A stretch of DNA of 53,751 nt from Bacillota bacterium (GTDB lineage: Bacteria > Vulcanimicrobiota > JAJTBE01): NCBI GenBank assembly GCA_021287065.1, contig JAJTBE010000217.1, forward strand, positions 1 through 53,751, in the 5' to 3' direction. The position numbers and the translations under genes are program-made. The notes beneath the pieces were generated by a model. That model ran no database searches, was not told where the DNA came from, and saw only the letters and a list, made by a program, of their open reading frames with translations. Within the stretch, counting starts at the first letter, position 1. Every line of letters starts with the position of its first letter. This document shows, piece after piece, positions 50,306 to 53,751 of this stretch.

Positions 50306-51970
50306 ATGACGGAATGGCTATCAGGAATCGAAAGTCTGCTCACTCCCGAACAGTTTAAAGAAGCCCGTTCTGAGTCAGAGCAGGGGGGGGATCCGGGGCG
50401 TTTAATTGTAAAAGAGGGATTGCTGTCAGTAAAACAAATCCTTGCCCATTTATCAGCTTTTTATGACAGACCGTCAATTTTCCTCGAACGATACCACCCT
50501 GAGGACGAAGCTTTAACAAAAGTACCCGAGGATGTTGCCAGAAAACTCACCGTTCTTCCCCTGTTTTTAATAGACAGAAGGCTTTTTCTTGCTACTTCGG
50601 ATCCTGAAGATCTAATGACTGAAGACTACATACGACAACTTACCGGACTTAATATTGAACTTACTGTTGCTTTGAAATATGATATTGAGGAGGCAATAAA
50701 CAGAAATTATCTTGCTGTCAGTCAGTCAGAGCAGTTTCTAAAGAAAATTACTGATGAGCAGAAACCACAGATAAAAAAGTCTGATGATGTGAAAATTCAG
50801 GTGGAAGATGCTGATGCGCCTGTAATCAAGCTGCTGAACCATATACTTATGTCTGCGGTGAGACTTGGGGCAAGCGATATCCACATTGAACCCTTTGCAA
50901 ACAGAGCCTCTTTACGATACAGGATTGATGGCGTTCTGCATGATTTCCCTCCTCCTCCGACAGATCTGTTTAAATCAGTGGTTTCAAGAATAAAAATTGT
51001 GGCTGATATGGATATAGCTGAAAAAAGACTGCCTCAGGATGGAAGAAGTTCTATTGAAGTGGACAGCAGACTTTATGATTTAAGAATTTCCATAATTCCA
51101 AATCTCTTTGGGGAATCTGTGGTGATAAGAGTTCTTGATACAGTGAGCATGGGCAGAAACCTCGAAAATATGGGTTTTGAAACATTCTTACTTAAAAAGT
51201 GGAGAAAAATTGCCACCAGACCTCATGGAATTGTTCTTGTTACGGGACCTACAGGTTCGGGAAAAAGCACTACGCTTTACGCCACAATGAAAGAAATCCT
51301 CAAACCTGATGTAAAAATAGTCACTCTGGAAGATCCCGTTGAGTTCCAGCTTGACGGAGTTACACAATTTCAGATCAATTCTGAAATCGGTTTTACTTTT
51401 GCAAGAGGATTAAGATCAATATTACGACACGATCCTGATATTGTTATGCTTGGAGAAATTCGTGATCTTGAGTCTGCTGAAATTGCCGTCAGGGCTTCAT
51501 TGACAGGACATCTGTTATTCAGCACTCTTCACACCAATGATTCGGCATCAGCAATAACAAGACTCGTTGACATGGGTATTCAGCCATATATGATTATGGC
51601 ATCACTTCTCGGAGTTTTAGCGCAGAGATTAATCAGAAGATTATGTAATCAATGCAAAAAGCCTGGCTTTCCAACTCCTGACCAGATTTTATCACTCGGA
51701 CTTAAAGGACTTCCCGATACATACAACATTTATGAACCAAAAGGATGCCCCGTATGTAACAACCTTGGCTACAAAGGACGAATAGGAATAGGAGAACTGC
51801 TGGAAATCAATCAGAATATCAGAAAAATGCCCAAAAGCGAACTCACTCAGGAAAAATTAAAGAGTGCTGCCAGAGAATCTGGTTTTACAACCCTGTTTGA
51901 GAATGCTGTGGAAAAGGCAATGAATGGTGTTACCAGCATCGAAGAAGCTTTAAGCTTGGCGATTGAATAA
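50306..51970 (+). CDS. pilB: PilB/GspE-type pilus assembly ATPase
   Basis: 554 aa. N-terminal MshEN-like domain (~10-140) that in relatives binds c-di-GMP or partners. The ATPase has Walker A GPTGSGKS at 314-321, Asp box 'KIVTLEDPVE', Walker B 'PDIVMLGEIRD', His box 'GHLLFSTLHTND' and a zinc tetra-Cys module (CNQC, then CPVC). It hydrolyses ATP to drive pilus or pseudopilus extension. It is followed after 13 nt by pilC. Confidence 0.95.
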   Translation: MTEWLSGIESLLTPEQFKEARSESEQGGDPGRLIVKEGLLSVKQILAHLSAFYDRPSIFLERYHPEDEALTKVPEDVARKLTVLPLFLIDRRLFLATSDPEDLMTEDYIRQLTGLNIELTVALKYDIEEAINRNYLAVSQSEQFLKKITDEQKPQIKKSDDVKIQVEDADAPVIKLLNHILMSAVRLGASDIHIEPFANRASLRYRIDGVLHDFPPPPTDLFKSVVSRIKIVADMDIAEKRLPQDGRSSIEVDSRLYDLRISIIPNLFGESVVIRVLDTVSMGRNLENMGFETFLLKKWRKIATRPHGIVLVTGPTGSGKSTTLYATMKEILKPDVKIVTLEDPVEFQLDGVTQFQINSEIGFTFARGLRSILRHDPDIVMLGEIRDLESAEIAVRASLTGHLLFSTLHTNDSASAITRLVDMGIQPYMIMASLLGVLAQRLIRRLCNQCKKPGFPTPDQILSLGLKGLPDTYNIYEPKGCPVCNNLGYKGRIGIGELLEINQNIRKMPKSELTQEKLKSAARESGFTTLFENAVEKAMNGVTSIEEALSLAIE

Positions 51971-51983
51971 GAGGTGAACAGAT

Positions 51984-53204
51984 ATGCCGCAATTTATTTT
52001 TACCGCTCAGGACAAAAGTGGAGTTAAATCATCAGGAACTATTGAAGCATCAGATCAAAATGCTGCTCTTCAGCTTCTGTCGGAAAGAGATCTGATAGTT
52101 ACAAAACTGACTCCAATGCATCAGAAACAAAAAGGAATACCCGGTGTTCTTAATATTGGTGGATTAAAACTTAGCGGAGAAGAGCTGCTTGCATTTACAC
52201 AACAATTTGCTTCACTGCTGGATGCCGGTGTTTCTATAAGAAAAGCTGTCGGATCAATGCTCGAAGACAGTGAAAATGCAACCATCAGGGAGATTTTATA
52301 TGAAACCAATGCAGGTTTGAACGAAGGTAAATCTTTGTCTGATATATTCCGTTCATTCCCCACTGTTTTTTCAACCACCTATGTATCAATGATTTCTGCC
52401 GGTGAAGCAGGTGGAAAACTGCCATATATCATGTTTAAACTTGCAGATTACATCGAAAACACGGAGAACATTAAAAACAGGGTTTATGGTTCACTCTATT
52501 ACCCTGTTACGATTTTAATTTTTGCTTTCACAATCATGTGTGGAATTCTGATTTTTGGAATCCCTGTTTTTAAGGATATCTATGCCGGTTTTTCATCGAA
52601 GCTCCCCGCCCCTACTCAATTTTTTATCGATGTTTCTGACTTTTTCGGTAAAATATGGATATATGCAGCTATTGTTCTGATTATCGGCATTGTTATTCTC
52701 AAACAGTTTTTCAATACAAGTCAGGGAAAAATTGTAAGAGATACAATTTTGCTGAGAATTCCGGTTGTGGGTAAACTCCTTCAGAAACTTGCCATTTCAA
52801 GATTTTCAAGAACACTAAGTGTTTTATACTCCAGCGGTGTCCCTCTTCTGACAACAATGGAGCTTGTTTCCGGAAGCATAGGCAACGCAGTTATGGAAAA
52901 AGTAATCATTGATGCCATTAAAAACTGGAGGGAAGGCGAGTCAATCGCAGAGCCTCTCAGGAGAAGCAAACAGTTCACCTCAATGGCTATAACAATGATA
53001 TCCACTGGTGAGGAATCAGGGGGACTTGAAAAAATGATGGATAAAATGGCCAATTTTTATGACACTCAGGTTGAGGTATCCCTCAAAGCCCTTACAAGTA
53101 TTCTGGAACCGATAATAATGGTGTTTGTTGGATTATTTGTCGGTATCCTGATTGTTGTTCTCGGCTTACCTTTCCTGAATATCAGCACAGTTTTAGGGAG
53201 GTAG
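51984..53204 (+). CDS. pilC: PilC/GspF-type inner-membrane platform protein
   Basis: 406 aa, normal length. It has two T2SSF domains: 'GEELLAFTQQFASLLDAGVS' and 'AISRFSRTLSVLYSSGVPLL', each with the GExxG-type pattern ('SAGEAGGKLP', 'STGEESGGLE'). Three hydrophobic membrane segments are seen at ~170-190, ~225-245 and ~375-398. It forms the platform that couples the ATPase to pilin polymerisation. The start has GAGGTG; the receiver gene follows 4 nt on. Confidence 0.95.
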   Translation: MPQFIFTAQDKSGVKSSGTIEASDQNAALQLLSERDLIVTKLTPMHQKQKGIPGVLNIGGLKLSGEELLAFTQQFASLLDAGVSIRKAVGSMLEDSENATIREILYETNAGLNEGKSLSDIFRSFPTVFSTTYVSMISAGEAGGKLPYIMFKLADYIENTENIKNRVYGSLYYPVTILIFAFTIMCGILIFGIPVFKDIYAGFSSKLPAPTQFFIDVSDFFGKIWIYAAIVLIIGIVILKQFFNTSQGKIVRDTILLRIPVVGKLLQKLAISRFSRTLSVLYSSGVPLLTTMELVSGSIGNAVMEKVIIDAIKNWREGESIAEPLRRSKQFTSMAITMISTGEESGGLEKMMDKMANFYDTQVEVSLKALTSILEPIIMVFVGLFVGILIVVLGLPFLNISTVLGR

Positions 53205-53208
53205 TCAT

Positions 53209-53577
53209 ATGAAAAAAGTATATATTGCAGAGGACGACAAACCTTTGTCCGAATTGATGAAAGCTGTGCTTCAGAAATTCAGTGGATGCGAATTTGAGTT
53301 CTTTTACAATGGACTTGATCTTTACCGCAGAGTTCAGGATTCTCCACCGGACCTTCTGATTCTGGATATTATTCTGCCAAAACTGGATGGACTCTCTATT
53401 GCAAAACTGATCAAATTCAGCGATGACTATAAAAATATCCATATACTGGTGGTGTCTTCAATGATATCACCGGATATTCAGGAAAGAGTAAAAAAAGCGG
53501 GAGCTGACAACTATATGAAAAAACCTTTTAATCTTTCCGAATTCAGAAATCTGGTAAGCGGGATTTTGAATGGCTGA
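53209..53577 (+). CDS. Single-domain response regulator (CheY-like)
   Basis: 122 aa, receiver only. 'VYIAEDDKPL' (acidic pocket), 'PDLLILDIILPKLDG' (phospho-Asp), 'VVSSM' (Ser at the Thr switch position) and 'YMKKPFN' (conserved Lys). No output domain. Placed 4 nt after pilC and before a prepilin, so it probably controls pilus activity by protein contact (inference). Confidence 0.92.
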   Translation: MKKVYIAEDDKPLSELMKAVLQKFSGCEFEFFYNGLDLYRRVQDSPPDLLILDIILPKLDGLSIAKLIKFSDDYKNIHILVVSSMISPDIQERVKKAGADNYMKKPFNLSEFRNLVSGILNG

Positions 53578-53674
53578 TTTTTTTAATCAACAGCCTTTTT
53601 TTCGCTGTGGAACTATAAACAGAAACAGATGGTTGGAATTATTAAGTCCCTATCTTTAATTAAGAGGGATAGTT

Positions 53675-53751
53675 ATGCGAAAACTTTTTTTAACAAAAAA
53701 GAAAAACGGCTTATCCACAATAGAAGTTTTGGTTTCCTTTACGCTTATTCT
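53675..53751 (+). CDS. Type IV prepilin-like protein, N-terminus (3' truncated by window edge)
   Basis: An ATG at 53675 with AGAGGG about 8 nt upstream opens a frame to the window end: MRKLFLTKKK, then NGLSTIEVLVSFTLI. This is a class III signal: a basic leader, Gly before the prepilin-peptidase cleavage site (G|LSTIE), Glu at +5 and a hydrophobic helix. Only ~25 residues are visible, so whether it is a major pilin or a minor pseudopilin is unknown. The context (after pilC and the receiver) agrees. Confidence 0.75.
   Translation, partial: MRKLFLTKKKNGLSTIEVLVSFTLI

Overview
This window (about 40% G+C by eye) comes from a bacterial chromosome. It has no transposases, phage genes, CRISPR arrays, tRNAs or rRNAs. 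Genes have strong AGGAGG-type ribosome binding sites, mostly ATG starts with some TTG and GTG, and many intrinsic terminators. A chemoreceptor end, a type IV pilus/type II secretion assembly cluster, an L,D-transpeptidase, an RnfC subunit, many propeller/TPR proteins and a fused mannose-1-phosphate guanylyltransferase/phosphomannomutase suggest a motile, surface-active, probably diderm organism from a poorly sampled deep lineage. Ca. Riflebacteria or a similar candidate phylum is possible, but that placement is a guess.

Layout: (1) 1-5.1 kb holds a chemoreceptor C-terminus, a CreD-like membrane protein, a GH13 amylase with its upstream TetR regulator (both promoter regions carry the same TetR-type palindrome), and a secreted L,D-transpeptidase. 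(2) 5.1-7.9 kb holds two tandem paralogous membrane-anchored proteins of unknown function and a RelA/SpoT-synthetase-domain protein, apparently one operon. (3) 8-13.3 kb is housekeeping: pdxT-yjbQ, fabF-rnc, rdgB and an rRNA methyltransferase. (4) 13.3-15.6 kb holds three consecutive glycine-zipper proteins, each with its own promoter and terminator. (5) 15.6-28.5 kb mixes a secreted beta protein, a DinG-type helicase, a QueG-like Fe-S protein, an M28 peptidase, a double-HTH MerR regulator, a PH-domain membrane protein, a thermonuclease, a phosphorylase-fold protein, an alpha/beta hydrolase, and a coupled FAD-oxidoreductase/radical-SAM pair. (6) 28.6-35 kb has a structured attenuator-like element, then DnaJ-TPR, membrane, REC-HK-HD-GYP, degenerate GGDEF and TPR genes on one strand. 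(7) 35-43.5 kb holds an S9 peptidase, an exported metallothionein-like protein, a propeller pseudogene, an M48 protease, a propeller/transglutaminase-like protein and a membrane protein. (8) 43.5-49.1 kb holds an orphan rnfC, an acidic helical protein, the ManC-PMM fusion and a flavodoxin-fold protein. (9) 49.2 kb to the end is pilM-pilB-pilC-receiver-prepilin.

The most novel signal links regions 2, 4 and the hydrolase of region 5. Five promoters carry the same 18-bp direct repeat, (G/A)TTAACA-N5-(G/T)NAACA with an 11-bp period. It sits 8-9 bp upstream of the -35 element in each case. Most products of these promoters share a disordered N-terminal leader ending in a D-x-[VI]-x-[LI]-[GSD]-like motif near residues 34-54, followed by unrelated payload domains: an alarmone-synthetase fold, glycine zippers, a lipase-like hydrolase and a membrane-anchored domain of unknown function. 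I read this as a co-regulated set of effector-like proteins under an OmpR/PhoB-type activator, perhaps with a common export or targeting signal. The motif and its spacing are visible in the sequence; the function is inferred.
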